A stretch of DNA of 64,000 nt from Igneacidithiobacillus sp041146875 (GTDB lineage Bacteria; Pseudomonadota; Gammaproteobacteria; Acidithiobacillales; Acidithiobacillaceae): positions 91,165 through 155,164 of the forward strand of contig NZ_JBFRXP010000006.1 in assembly GCF_041146875.1 (NCBI RefSeq). Direction: 5' to 3'. Shown here in pieces: positions 50,687-58,557 of the stretch. The notes under the pieces are model-generated. The model searched no databases. It saw only the letters and a list, made by a program, of their open reading frames with translations, and was not told the DNA's origin. Numbering within the stretch: the stretch's first letter is position 1; every line of letters begins with the position of its first letter. A program made the position numbers and the translations under genes.

Positions 50687-52105
50687 TCAACGATTCTGCA
50701 CGTCGAGCTTGTCGACGGTATCGAACTCGAACTTGATTTCCTTCCAGGTCTCCAGAGCGATCTTCAGCTCGGGCGAGTGACGGGCGGCGTTGGTCAGGAT
50801 TTCCTTACCCTCGCGCTCCAGCTCGACACCTCGGTTGCGGGCCTCGACACAGGCTTCCAACGCCACCCGGTTGGCTGCCGCGCCGGCCGCATTGCCCCAG
50901 GGGTGACCCAAGGTGCCGCCACCGAACTGCAGAACCGAATCGTCGCCGAAGATGTTGACCAGCGCCGGCATGTGCCAAACGTGGATACCACCCGAGGCCA
51001 CGGCAAAGGCGCCGGGCATCGCGCCCCAATCCTGGTCGAAGAAGATGCCGCGGCTGCGGTCTTCGGGAACATAGGATTCGCGCAGCAAGTCGATCCAGCC
51101 CAAGGTGGAGGCACGGTCGCCTTCCAGCTTGCCGACCACGGTACCGGTGTGCAGGTGATCGCCACCGGAGAGGCGCAAGGCCTTGGTCAACACCCGGAAA
51201 TGGATGCCGTGGTGGGGGTTACGGTCGATCACAGCGTGCATGGCGCGGTGAATGTGCAGCAAAATCCCATTCTTGCGGCACCAACGGCTCAAACCGGTGT
51301 TGGCACAGAAGCCGCCGGTAAGGAAGTCGTGCATGATGATGGGCATACCCAGTTCCTTAGCGAACTCGGCACGCTCGTACATCTCTTCGGGAGACGGCGC
51401 GGTAACGTTCAGGTAGTGACCCTTGCGCTCACCCGTCTGGGCCTCGGCGTTGTGGATGGCGTCGGCCACGAAGAGGAAGCGGTCACGCCAGCGCATGAAG
51501 GGCTGGGAGTTGACGTTTTCGTCGTCCTTGGTGAAGTCCAAGCCGCCACGCAGGGCTTCGTACACGGCGCGGCCGTAGTTCTTGGCCGACAAACCGAGCT
51601 TGGGCTTGATGGTGCAACCCAGCATGGGGCGACCGTACTTGTCGAGTTTGTCGCGCTCCACCTGGATACCGTGGGAGGGACCGTTACAGGTCATCACGTA
51701 GGCCAAGGGGAAACGCACGTCTTCCAGACGCAGGGCGCGCACAGCCTTGAAGCCGAACACGTTGCCGACCAACGAGGTAAACACGTTGACGACCGAGCCT
51801 TCTTCGAAGAGATCGATGGGGTAAGCGATAAAGGCATAGAACGCCGTGTCGTCGCCTGGCACGTCTTCAATCCGATACGCGCGGCCCTTGTAATAGTCCA
51901 TATCGGTCAACAGATCGGTCCACACCGTGGTCCAGGTACCGGTGGAAGACTCTGCCGCTACGGCAGCAGCCGCCTCTTCCCGATCCACCCCAGCCTGGGG
52001 CACGATCTTGAAACACGCCAACAAATCCGAGTCCAACGGCACGTAGTCCGGAGCCCAATATGTGTGGCGGTACTCCTTGACGCCGGCTTCATATTTACCA
52101 GCCAT
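50687..52105 (-). CDS. cbbL: RuBisCO large subunit (form IA)
   Basis: A 472-residue form I large subunit. Active-site segments are present: GGLDFTKDDENVNSQPFMRW (catalytic Lys and the carbamylated Lys region), the GRPMLGCTIKPKLGLSAKNY loop, and LHIHRAMHAVIDRN, with the C-terminal loop-6 part TVVGKLEGDR. The Lys that forms the carbamate lies in the GLDFTKDDE segment. It is the first gene of the carboxysome operon and is divergent from cbbR. The start follows GGAGGGATCT. Confidence 0.98.
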   Translation of the reverse strand: MAGKYEAGVKEYRHTYWAPDYVPLDSDLLACFKIVPQAGVDREEAAAAVAAESSTGTWTTVWTDLLTDMDYYKGRAYRIEDVPGDDTAFYAFIAYPIDLFEEGSVVNVFTSLVGNVFGFKAVRALRLEDVRFPLAYVMTCNGPSHGIQVERDKLDKYGRPMLGCTIKPKLGLSAKNYGRAVYEALRGGLDFTKDDENVNSQPFMRWRDRFLFVADAIHNAEAQTGERKGHYLNVTAPSPEEMYERAEFAKELGMPIIMHDFLTGGFCANTGLSRWCRKNGILLHIHRAMHAVIDRNPHHGIHFRVLTKALRLSGGDHLHTGTVVGKLEGDRASTLGWIDLLRESYVPEDRSRGIFFDQDWGAMPGAFAVASGGIHVWHMPALVNIFGDDSVLQFGGGTLGHPWGNAAGAAANRVALEACVEARNRGVELEREGKEILTNAARHSPELKIALETWKEIKFEFDTVDKLDVQNR

Positions 52106-52228
52106 AGATCCCTCCTAAAATGTCAATCCAACCCAAGCTGCAGAACTGCGTCCACGGCCGAATGTACAGTGCAGCTACCGTAGGGTAAAGTAAAAGATAA
52201 TTAACGTTACCTTTTGGAGAAGCAAAAG
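52106..52228. promoter_or_regulatory. Divergent cbbL-cbbR control region
   Basis: The 123 bases hold the cbbL ribosome-binding site (GGAGGG), AT-rich promoter sequence near cbbR (AAAGATAATTAACGTTACC) and a TTAACGTTAC stretch close to T-N11-A spacing, as expected of LysR-type CbbR sites. An exact CbbR site is not defined here. Confidence 0.5.
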
Positions 52229-53131
52229 TTGTCCATCCGCCACATCACGCTACACCAACTTCGTATCTTCACGGTGCTGGGCCGGCATCTTAACATGACG
52301 CGAGCGGCGGCGGAATTGCACCAGACACCAGCAGCATTATCATTACAAATCAAACAGCTATCAGAAAAACTCGGGACACCACTCTATGAGCAAATCGGTA
52401 AAAAATTATATTTGACCCTCACTGGCGAAGCCGTTGAGCGAGCGGGCCACGACGTTCAACGGCGGTTGGACGAACTGGTGCAAGAATTGGACGCCCAGCA
52501 CAATTTGGACCGGGGACTACTTCGGCTCTCCATCATTTCCACCGCCCAATATTTCGCGCCCCGCCTGGTGGGCAATTTCTGCCGCAGCTATCCCGGCATC
52601 GAGGTCCACCTGGAAATTGTCAATCGGGACACGGTGTTGGAGCGACTCAAACAGAACCTGGATGACATCTACATCATGGGTCAGGTACCCAATGATATTG
52701 ATGGCGTTGCGCAACCCTTTTTAGATAACCCCATCGTGGTGGTCGCCCCTGCCAATCACCCCTTGGCTGGAACGCCGCACATTACCCCCAGTCGCTTGCG
52801 GGACGAACCCTTCATCCTCCGTGAAGAAGGCTCGGGCACTCGGCTCACAGCGGAAAACTTTTTTGCCGAGCGCGGGATGGCCCTGCGCGTACGCATGACC
52901 ATGAGCAGCAATGAGGCAGTCAAACAGTTGGTGGCCGGGGGTTTGGGCATCACCGTACTGTCCCGCAATACCGTCGCCACGGAGGCAGCCGCCGGCGACA
53001 TCGCCATCCTCGATGTGGAGGGCTTCCCCATCATGCGCAAATGGCATGCGGTATATCGCAAAAACAAGCAGCTATCTGCAGTCGCCCAGCGCTTTATGGA
53101 CTTTTTGCTGGACGCGCAAACCGTTGCTTAA
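52229..53131 (+). CDS. cbbR: LysR-type regulator CbbR
   Basis: A 300-residue LysR regulator. The N-terminal winged HTH is HITLHQLRIFTVLGRHLNMT followed by RAAAELHQTPAALSLQIKQL; the co-inducer domain follows from about residue 90. CbbR activates Calvin-cycle operons in response to metabolites such as RuBP or NADPH. A TTG at 52229 behind TTGGAGA is the likely start; an earlier TTG at 52214 would overlap the ribosome-binding site. It is divergent from cbbL. Its last 60 bases are overlapped on the other strand by a decayed antitoxin gene. Confidence 0.93.
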   Translation: MSIRHITLHQLRIFTVLGRHLNMTRAAAELHQTPAALSLQIKQLSEKLGTPLYEQIGKKLYLTLTGEAVERAGHDVQRRLDELVQELDAQHNLDRGLLRLSIISTAQYFAPRLVGNFCRSYPGIEVHLEIVNRDTVLERLKQNLDDIYIMGQVPNDIDGVAQPFLDNPIVVVAPANHPLAGTPHITPSRLRDEPFILREEGSGTRLTAENFFAERGMALRVRMTMSSNEAVKQLVAGGLGITVLSRNTVATEAAAGDIAILDVEGFPIMRKWHAVYRKNKQLSAVAQRFMDFLLDAQTVA

Positions 53132-53354
53132 CGTATGCCTGGCGGAGATTTTTGTCTGGGTAAGGGGCAGCGGTTCCGCAAATTCGGCAATGCGCTCTTC
53201 CGTATAGCTTTCTACGGGGAGAACGATCGCAGGATCGAGGACGATCCGACCGCCCTCCAGATGGATCAAGAGGGCATCCCCAGGCTTAAGCCCCAGTTGC
53301 TTGCGGGTGGCGGAACGCAACCGTAATTGTGGAGGAGGTGAGCGCGTGAGCCAT
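53072..53354 (-). pseudogene. Decayed SpoVT/AbrB-type antitoxin with frameshift
   Basis: Two frames together resemble an AbrB/MazE-like antitoxin. An ATG at 53354 reads MAHALTSSTITV, the usual first strand, then goes out of frame; another frame continues with RSATRKQLGLKPGDALLIHL and IVLDPAIVLPV. A small deletion between the parts explains the loss. The 3' end runs into cbbR, and no toxin remains behind it. Confidence 0.55.
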
Positions 53355-53411
53355 CAAGCACGGTCAAAGACAGACACCGAGATTGCCGCGAAACTTCCGC
53401 AAGGGTAGTAT

Positions 53412-53436
53412 GTGTATAATCTTGAGGACAATACAC
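53412..53436 (+). promoter_or_regulatory. Putative operator/promoter of the first vapBC module
   Basis: A -10-like TATAAT at 53415-53420 lies inside an inverted repeat GTGTAT / ATACAC with 13 bases between, ending 2 bases before the antitoxin ATG. This is the layout expected for autorepression by the antitoxin-toxin complex. Confidence 0.5.
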
Positions 53437-53438
53437 CC

Positions 53439-53633
53439 ATGCGCACCAATATCGTGATTGACGACAACCTGATGAACGCCACCCTAAAGGCCACCGGCTT
53501 GAAAACCAAGCGTGAGGTGGTAGAAGAGGGGCTCAGAACCCTGCTGCGCCTGAAGCAGCAAACGGAATTGCGCAAGATGCGTGGCCAGTATGAATGGGTA
53601 GGCGATTTGGACGCCATGAGACGTGACCGGTGA
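53439..53633 (+). CDS. vapB: VapB-type antitoxin
   Basis: A 64-residue antitoxin of the VapB ribbon-helix-helix-like group: MRTNIVIDDNLMNATLKATG, then a helix LKTKREVVEEGLRTLLRLKQ and a toxin-binding C-terminal tail YEWVGDLDAMRRDR. Its stop overlaps the toxin's GTG start (GTGA). The start at 53439 sits directly behind an inverted repeat that is likely its own operator. Confidence 0.9.
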   Translation: MRTNIVIDDNLMNATLKATGLKTKREVVEEGLRTLLRLKQQTELRKMRGQYEWVGDLDAMRRDR

Positions 53634-54031
53634 TTCTGGTTGATTCCAGCGTCTGGATCGACTTTTTTCGCGGCCACTCCACGGCACAGTCTGACTGGCT
53701 GGATCGCAACCTTGATGTGGAGGAGTTGGCCATCGGCGATCTGATTCTTGCCGAGGTGCTGCGAGGGCTCCAGGACGATCGCAGCTTCTACGAAGTACAG
53801 ACCATGCTCTGGCAGTTAACCCAAGTGGAAATTGGCGGCTTTGATATAGCGGTGAGCGCGGCAAAAAACTACCGCAAGCTACGCAATATCGGTGTAACGG
53901 TGCGCGGTACGGTGGATGTGCTCATCGCGACCCGTTGCCTACACAACGGTTTGCCGTTACTGCACAGCGATCGCGATTTTGATCCGTTTGCACAGCATTT
54001 GGCATTGCGCGTGGTGGATTGCGCGGCCTGA
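53630..54031 (+). CDS. vapC: VapC-type PIN-domain toxin
   Basis: A 133-residue PIN-domain RNase: acidic residues in LVDSSVWIDFFRG (Asp5), ILAEVLRGL (Glu42), GTVDVLIATRC (Asp near 96) and HSDRDFDPF (Asp near 114) give the metal site. VapC toxins cut tRNA or rRNA when their antitoxin is lost. The GTG start overlaps the antitoxin stop. Length and motifs suggest it is intact. Confidence 0.92.
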   Translation: MILVDSSVWIDFFRGHSTAQSDWLDRNLDVEELAIGDLILAEVLRGLQDDRSFYEVQTMLWQLTQVEIGGFDIAVSAAKNYRKLRNIGVTVRGTVDVLIATRCLHNGLPLLHSDRDFDPFAQHLALRVVDCAA

Positions 54032-54049
54032 GGCCTCCACCTTCGGGGA

Positions 54050-54170
54050 TCACCGTAAACTCAGGCGAGCGGCTGTCCGGCACCCAAAATTGGACAGGGC
54101 GCAGCCCAGCAGCACGCATCCGCTCGCGGTGGCGCGCTACCTTACCGGTCGATTCATGGATTGATGACAT
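54050..54170 (-). pseudogene. Remnant of a DUF3018/MazE-family antitoxin
   Basis: An ATG at 54170 opens SSIHESTGKVARHRERMRAA followed by GLRPVQFWVPDSRSPEF, the conserved N-terminal half of DUF3018 antitoxins. After that the frame becomes unrelated Arg/Pro sequence into the vapC end. The normal C-terminal half and the toxin are missing. Confidence 0.6.
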
Positions 54171-54359
54171 GATGCCCTCCATTGGTACCCTGTTATTTGT
54201 CATGATGCTGCGCATGGGACCATGGGGCAACACGATGTGGCAACACGAACTGTTGAAACTTTTCCGCATTCAGCGCGAAAATCACTTGATCGCGCAACGC
54301 CGATTAGGGAAGTCCGGACGACCCAACTCAGTACATCTCCGCCAGCAATGGCAAGACGC

Positions 54360-54462
54360 AGCGCCCATGGGGCGTTCTGCGCAACCGGAGGAAATCGCGC
54401 AGATGGTACGGGCTGCCATTAATTCCGCCTATCTGACGGGCGAGGGTGATCTTGCTCGATGA
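54360..54462 (+). pseudogene. C-terminal tail of a short-chain dehydrogenase
   Basis: The frame ending at 54462 carries APMGRSAQPEEIAQMVRAAI and NSAYLTGEGD, the hallmark tail of classical SDR enzymes (P-x-G-R-x-x-x-P-E-E-I and Y-x-T-G). Upstream the frame has no Rossmann fold. It is a detached 3' fragment, not a gene. Confidence 0.5.
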
Positions 54463-54491
54463 AGCGGATGCGACATTGGCCTATGTATCGG

Positions 54492-54917
54492 TCACTTTTC
54501 TCTGCTCACCCTGTAACTACGATAAGCGAACGCTATAACGAGAAGGAAAACGGCAACGCACCCGGCCCGCGAGAGCGCCGCGCAAGCATTAACAGACCAC
54601 GACATCGCGGTACTGTTCGCATTTGATACCTGAGCATAGAGAGGGGGAAAAACCCCATAGTAGTCTATGCTGGTAGAGCTCTCGTAAATAACCGCACGAA
54701 TCTGTTGCCAGAAAACATGCAATAGCTCAACCGCCACACTAGACAGATAAACTCGAATAAAGTTACTCACTGCTGATGTTGTTTGGTGACTTTCTTTGTT
54801 GACGCCTGAAAAAATGATCAAGTTATAAGGAACAAACATGAATGCCACGGAAAACCCTAAAAGAACCATCGGAAAAACAAGCGAGCCACCATCCGACATT
54901 GGCGATATGCGGATCAT
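54492..54917 (-). pseudogene. C-terminal fragment of a DHA2/EmrB-like MFS transporter
   Basis: A 141-residue frame with three to four membrane segments resembles the last third of a DHA2 drug transporter: PMVLLGFSVAFMFVPYNLII, then a loop with HQTTSAVSNFIRVYLSSVAV and a final helix VAVFLLVIAFAYRSY. The first two thirds are missing and the break lies next to a duplicated antitoxin segment at 54927, so a recombination removed them. Confidence 0.6.
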
Positions 54918-54926
54918 TAAAAGAAA

Positions 54927-55100
54927 GTGGTACCCAAGCCGGTAATCGCTATACCATCACGCTGCGGGGTGAAGCGGTGGCTGACCTTGTGCCGGCGGAA
55001 GGCAACAAGCACCGGGACGCCATTGCGGCCGTTGAAGATATGCTGTCCTTCATGCAGGCTCGGGCGCGCAAGCCGGTTGGCTGTGTCGATCTCAAGGCCC
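54927..55100 (+). pseudogene. Truncated duplicate of the antitoxin gene at 56534
   Basis: This 174-base segment matches 56589-56762 at 172 positions by eye. It lacks the first codons of the antitoxin and its last ones, and is joined in frame to unrelated sequence on both sides, giving a chimeric open frame of about 117 residues without toxin. The two differences change Val to Ala and Thr to Ala. Confidence 0.85.
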
Positions 55101-55223
55101 GTTCTGAAACGGCAGTTTCCCTTTGGTTATCCATGATCCCAGCATCCTTGTCTCTAAAAGATGAGAGCATGGTCGAAAATCCAGCATCAGAATAACGTCG
55201 TTCAGCAACCGCTTACTATCCGG

Positions 55224-55322
55224 TTACAGTGACTCGTACAGGGCGATCGCCTCGCCCACGTCTTCAAAGGTGCGCAACTGGCCTTCGGTGAGCACCGCTG
55301 CGCGGTTGCAATGGGCGGAACC
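55224..55322 (-). pseudogene. C-terminal tail of a KpsT/Wzt-like ABC ATPase
   Basis: About 30 codons read CNRAAVLTEGQLRTFEDVGE then AIALYESL and a stop, which matches the end of polysaccharide-export ATPases (C-D-R-x-x-V-L-x-x-G-x-L and a D-V-x-E-A-I-A-x-Y finish). The Walker parts are absent. It is a stranded 3' end next to other fragments. Confidence 0.5.
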
Positions 55323-55394
55323 TGATCAGGTGATCAGGGAAGACAGCGCACGGCAGCGATGGTGATGGCGGGGGTAAGGGAAAAAGGATGGATC

Positions 55395-55634
55395 TCAGTC
55401 CAGATCGTCACCTTTTGAAGGCGGCACATCCGGGCTGGTCGCCAGCCAATCATCAAAGGCAGCAAAATCACCGCGCGCCTGGCGATCCCGGAAATAGGCT
55501 TCCGTTTTGAGAGCGGAGACTTTTTCGGCGATGGCCGTCACAAAAAACTGGTTCATGGATACCTGTTCCTCCTCAGCCACCTGACGCACATAGGCGAGTA
55601 GAGATTCAGGCACACGCAGGGCATAGTTTGACAT
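55395..55634 (-). CDS. Antitoxin partner of a PIN toxin (RHH/HicB-like)
   Basis: A 79-residue protein with a ribbon-helix-helix-like start (MSNYALRVPESLLAYVRQVA, then EQVSMNQFFVTAIAEKVSAL) and an acidic tail DVPPSKGDDLD that likely neutralises the toxin. Its ATG overlaps the toxin stop by one base, with GAGGAG inside the toxin's end. The toxin gene comes first, the reverse of usual vapBC order but normal for this PIN class. Confidence 0.85.
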   Translation of the reverse strand: MSNYALRVPESLLAYVRQVAEEEQVSMNQFFVTAIAEKVSALKTEAYFRDRQARGDFAAFDDWLATSPDVPPSKGDDLD

Positions 55635-56071
55635 CAGCGGTACTCCTCTCGTAATTGGTGATAAAACGCTCCGGGTGTCGTCAACTTCAACCGAAAACGT
55701 CCGGCGGCAACAAAATCTCTGACATTCAGCGTAACCAGCGCATCGGCGCGGCCATTCAGTGCCGTTTCTAGCACCATTTCGTCTGCCGGATCCCGGAGCT
55801 GTGGACGCCACAGGTAATGCAGATGCACCGCTTCTCCACGCAGGCATAGCGCATCCAGAAAGGCTTGCGTCATGGCAGGACTGCGACCGCTCGCCGCCAA
55901 CTGTTCTGAACGCAGGAGAACAGCTTCGTACTCGAGCATCAGGGGCACCGAAAGCAGTGCAATGAAGCGTTCGTCCCTCAACGCTTGCAGCAAGGCGAAC
56001 GAAGCGCCCCTGCTGCTGCGGGAAGCAGCCACCAGGACATTCGTATCCAGAACGACGCGGGGCAGTGTCAT
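55634..56071 (-). CDS. PIN-domain toxin (COG1569 type)
   Basis: A 145-residue PIN-domain protein: VVLDTNVLVAASRSSRGASF (Asp9), the LMLEYEAVLLRSEQ segment (Glu near 47), and LRDPADEMVLETALNGRADA with the central Asp pair, then TLNVRDF. It would be an RNase toxin. It is the first gene of a toxin-antitoxin pair with a palindrome upstream. A longer frame reaches 56476, but that part is low-complexity and crosses the palindrome. Confidence 0.87.
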   Translation of the reverse strand: MTLPRVVLDTNVLVAASRSSRGASFALLQALRDERFIALLSVPLMLEYEAVLLRSEQLAASGRSPAMTQAFLDALCLRGEAVHLHYLWRPQLRDPADEMVLETALNGRADALVTLNVRDFVAAGRFRLKLTTPGAFYHQLREEYR

Positions 56072-56079
56072 ATCGCCTA

Positions 56080-56090
56080 TGATATTATCA
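56080..56090. promoter_or_regulatory. Palindromic operator ahead of the COG1569-type toxin gene
   Basis: TGATATTATCA is a near-perfect 11-base palindrome 9 bases upstream of the toxin ATG. This is typical of autoregulated toxin-antitoxin operons. Confidence 0.45.
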
Positions 56091-56194
56091 TTTTCGAGGA
56101 AAACAAGCGTGGTGATGTGGTGATCCCCCTGTGTCAGGCTATTGGTCACCCTCTGTTGGTGTAGAGAGTGAGTCTGAGGGGGGCTAGGGAGATG

Positions 56195-56470
56195 AGGATG
56201 CGGTACGGTCGAGAGCGGAAAGAAGCGATTTTGAAGAAGCTGCTGCCACCGATGAACCTGACGGTGAACGCGCTGGCTGCGGCCGAAGGGGTTTCGGCAG
56301 TGACCCTGTATGCTTGGCGGAAAGAGGCGCGGATGCAAGGTCGGTGGATCCCCGATGGGGATGCGGTGTCCTGGTCGGGACAAGATCGTTTTGCGGCCGT
56401 CGTCGAGACGCCGGGCCTGAATGCCACGGAGTTGGCGGAATACTGTCGCACGCGCGGACTCGGTAATTGA
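56195..56470 (+). pseudogene. Truncated IS3-like transposase OrfA
   Basis: The frame from 56195 reads RYGRERKEAILKKLLPPMNL, then VNALAAAEGVSAVTLYAWRK and AAVVETPGLNATELAEYCRT, as in OrfA of a group of IS3-like transposases. It stops soon after the R-G-L motif, where such proteins normally continue, and no OrfB follows. The 3' side joins a toxin-antitoxin operon directly. Confidence 0.6.
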
Positions 56471-56533
56471 CCGCAACTTGTTTTTGCCAGACTGGCTTAT
56501 ATACTGGTCTACGCCTATCCAACGGAGCGGATC

Positions 56534-56785
56534 GTGAACATCGAAATTGGATCATACGAAGCCAAGACAAAGTTGCCGGAGTTGTTGCGTGGTACCCAAG
56601 CCGGTAATCGCTATACCATCACGCTGCGGGGTGAAGCGGTGGCTGACCTTGTGCCGGTGGAAGGCAACAAGCACCGGGACGCCATTACGGCCGTTGAAGA
56701 TATGCTGTCCTTCATGCAGGCTCGGGCGCGCAAGCCGGTTGGCTGTGTCGATCTCAAGGCCCTCATCAATGAGGGCCGGGCATGA
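56534..56785 (+). CDS. Phd/YefM-like antitoxin
   Basis: An 83-residue antitoxin with the Phd/YefM start MNIEIGSYEAKTKLPELLRG, a GNRYTITLRGEAVADLVP strand pattern and a helical tail for toxin binding. Its stop overlaps the toxin start (ATGA). The gene has a near-identical truncated copy at 54927-55100. Confidence 0.88.
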   Translation: MNIEIGSYEAKTKLPELLRGTQAGNRYTITLRGEAVADLVPVEGNKHRDAITAVEDMLSFMQARARKPVGCVDLKALINEGRA

Positions 56786-57207
56786 GTTTTGTGTTGGATG
56801 CCTCTGTGGCACTGCTTTGGTTAGTACCGGAAACCAATCCAGCAGGCGCAGATTATGCTGGTGCGGCCCTAAAGACGCTAAAGGAAGTGCAAGCCTTTGT
56901 GCCGTCACTGTTTGCACTGGAAGCAGCCAATGTCGTCGCCAAGGTCGAGACCAAAGGTCTTGTGGCTGAAGCAGACTCGCAGCGCTTTATTGTCCTGCTC
57001 AGTAGACTCAACATCGTGACCGATCAGGCGACGGCAACACACGCATTGGGCGACACGTTGCACCTCGCCAGACGTTATAAGCTGTCGGCCTACGATGCCG
57101 CTTACTTGGAACTGGCTCTGCGTGCAGGCCTGCCGCTGGCAACTCTAGACGCTCATCTGGCGAAGGCATCTGCAACCGCTGGTGTTCCGATCTTTCGCGC
57201 GCACTGA
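56782..57207 (+). CDS. PIN-domain toxin, VapC-like
   Basis: A 141-residue PIN-domain protein with DASVALLWLVPE (Asp6), LFALEAANVVAK (Glu near 46), and YKLSAYDAAYLELALRAGLP (Asp near 98) followed by LATLDAHLAKA. It belongs to a group of VapC-like toxins paired with Phd-type antitoxins. Its 3' part and following sequence are repeated with an internal deletion at 58139. Confidence 0.9.
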   Translation: MSFVLDASVALLWLVPETNPAGADYAGAALKTLKEVQAFVPSLFALEAANVVAKVETKGLVAEADSQRFIVLLSRLNIVTDQATATHALGDTLHLARRYKLSAYDAAYLELALRAGLPLATLDAHLAKASATAGVPIFRAH

Positions 57208-57482
57208 TCCTCCCAGGGCTATATTCCACAAACGTCATCCGCCATGTGGCCCCCTGTTCTTCACTTGGGCATCCCCAGGTGGATCAGAATGGCGGTTTCC
57301 CATGACAATTGGCGCTCCGATCTCTGTACGACATCCAGATAGACCGCAAGGTCACCTTTCAGTTACCGGTTACGATGCCCCTTCCCGCCCAGTTCGATGC
57401 AGCGGCCATTCCTCACACCTGATACAATGACGGGGCGAGCTTGTTGTCAAGCCGTTCAGCCCGAAGAAACGAGGAACACCCC

Positions 57483-57719
57483 ATGGAAGCCATCCGCACC
57501 ATTCAAAACGTCGCCAATGGAGAGATTCACCTGCAACTACCCCGCGCCTTCTGGGGACAGCAGGTTGAGGTCATCGTGTTGGCCACTCCCTCACCCGTAC
57601 AAAAAACCGCCAAGCCGGCCCAAAAAAGCCTGCGGGGTGCCCTGAAAGCCCATGCTAATCCCAATCTGATCCCCCTGGAGTCTGGCGCCTGGGCGGCGGA
57701 GGTCCGTGATCCCCAATGA
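57483..57719 (+). CDS. Antitoxin of a third PIN module, AbrB/Phd-like small protein
   Basis: A 78-residue protein (MEAIRTIQNVANGEIHLQLP then FWGQQVEVIVLATPS) with a short beta-rich start and a flexible C-terminal tail. It overlaps the following PIN toxin by four bases, so I call it the antitoxin. The start follows GAGG. The 275 bases upstream hold no gene. Confidence 0.8.
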   Translation: MEAIRTIQNVANGEIHLQLPRAFWGQQVEVIVLATPSPVQKTAKPAQKSLRGALKAHANPNLIPLESGAWAAEVRDPQ

Positions 57720-58102
57720 GTCTTGTCGATGCCAACGTAGTCCTGCGCTACCTGCTGGACGACCATCCGGAACTGTCTGCCAGGGCCTCCGAAATCCTGG
57801 AACAGCATAGCGTAACCCTGCTCATAGAGGTGGCCTGTGAGGTGGTCTACGTGCTCCAGAAGGTCTACGGGATCGACAGGGGGGAAATCAAGGCCCAGCT
57901 ATCCAATCTCCTGCTGGAAGGCTTGGTACACATGGACAGGCCCGAACGCTTCCTGAGCGCGTTGCGACTCTACAGCAGCAGCAAACTGGATTTTGTGGAC
58001 ACCCTTCTCTGGGCGAGTCATACCGTGGACCAGGAAGAAATCTATACTTTTGATGCCAAACTCCAGAAAAGCCTGCAACCAAACTCCCAAGAAAAATCAT
58101 GA
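57716..58102 (+). CDS. PIN-domain toxin of the third plus-strand module
   Basis: A 128-residue PIN-domain protein: SLVDANVVLRYLLDDHPELS (Asp4), LLIEVACEVVYVLQKVYG (Glu), SSSKLDFVDTLLWASHTV and TFDAKLQKSL with the last acidic residues. It starts in the antitoxin stop (ATGA). It appears complete. Confidence 0.9.
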   Translation: MSLVDANVVLRYLLDDHPELSARASEILEQHSVTLLIEVACEVVYVLQKVYGIDRGEIKAQLSNLLLEGLVHMDRPERFLSALRLYSSSKLDFVDTLLWASHTVDQEEIYTFDAKLQKSLQPNSQEKS

Positions 58103-58138
58103 CCGCCCAAGACCACAAGCAACTCGGCACCACCGGTA

Positions 58139-58360
58139 GTCGCCAAGGTCGAGACCAAAGCTCTTGTGACTGAAGCAGACCCGCAGCGCTTTATTGTCCT
58201 GCTCAGTAGACTCAACATCGTGACCGATCAGGCAACGGCATCCGCAACCGCTGGTGTTCCGATTTTTCGCGCGCACTGATCCTCCCAGGGCTGTATTCCA
58301 CAAGCGTCATCCGCCATGTGGCCCTCTGTTCTTCAGTTGGGCATCTACAGGTGGATCAGA
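58139..58360 (+). repeat. Degenerate copy of the vapC 3' region with internal deletion
   Basis: The segment matches 56936 onward (the 3' half of the toxin gene) and continues through its stop and about 70 bases beyond, with several base differences. About 110 bases of the gene between two GGCA words are missing. It is not an open toxin gene. Confidence 0.85.
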
Positions 58361-58395
58361 TAGATCGCAAGGACGCCGTTCAGTTGGCGGTTACG

Positions 58396-58557
58396 TTATC
58401 GCGTCAGCGCCATAAACAGCGCCGGGAGTTTTTCCGGGAGCCGGACGATCTGGTCGATCACGGTATATTGACGGCCAAAAATGTGGCTGACGTAGTCATC
58501 GGCCTGGGGATCAAGGCTGATGCAATAGCTGAATATCCCCTCCCGGTCCAATTCCTG
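58396..58557 (-). pseudogene. C-terminal tail of a NorD/CbbO-type VWA protein
   Basis: The frame reads ELDREGIFSYCISLDPQADD, then YVSHIFGRQYTVIDQIVRLP, aligning with the end of CbbO at 40633 (CLSLDPYADEYVSRIFGQRN). It has no VWA MIDAS or N-terminal domain. It is the remnant of a second activase-like or NorD gene. Confidence 0.7.

Noticed and set aside
49988..52183. A 731-codon plus-strand frame opposite cbbS and cbbL
   Set aside because: It is antisense to strongly conserved RuBisCO genes, whose codon bias opens this frame by chance.
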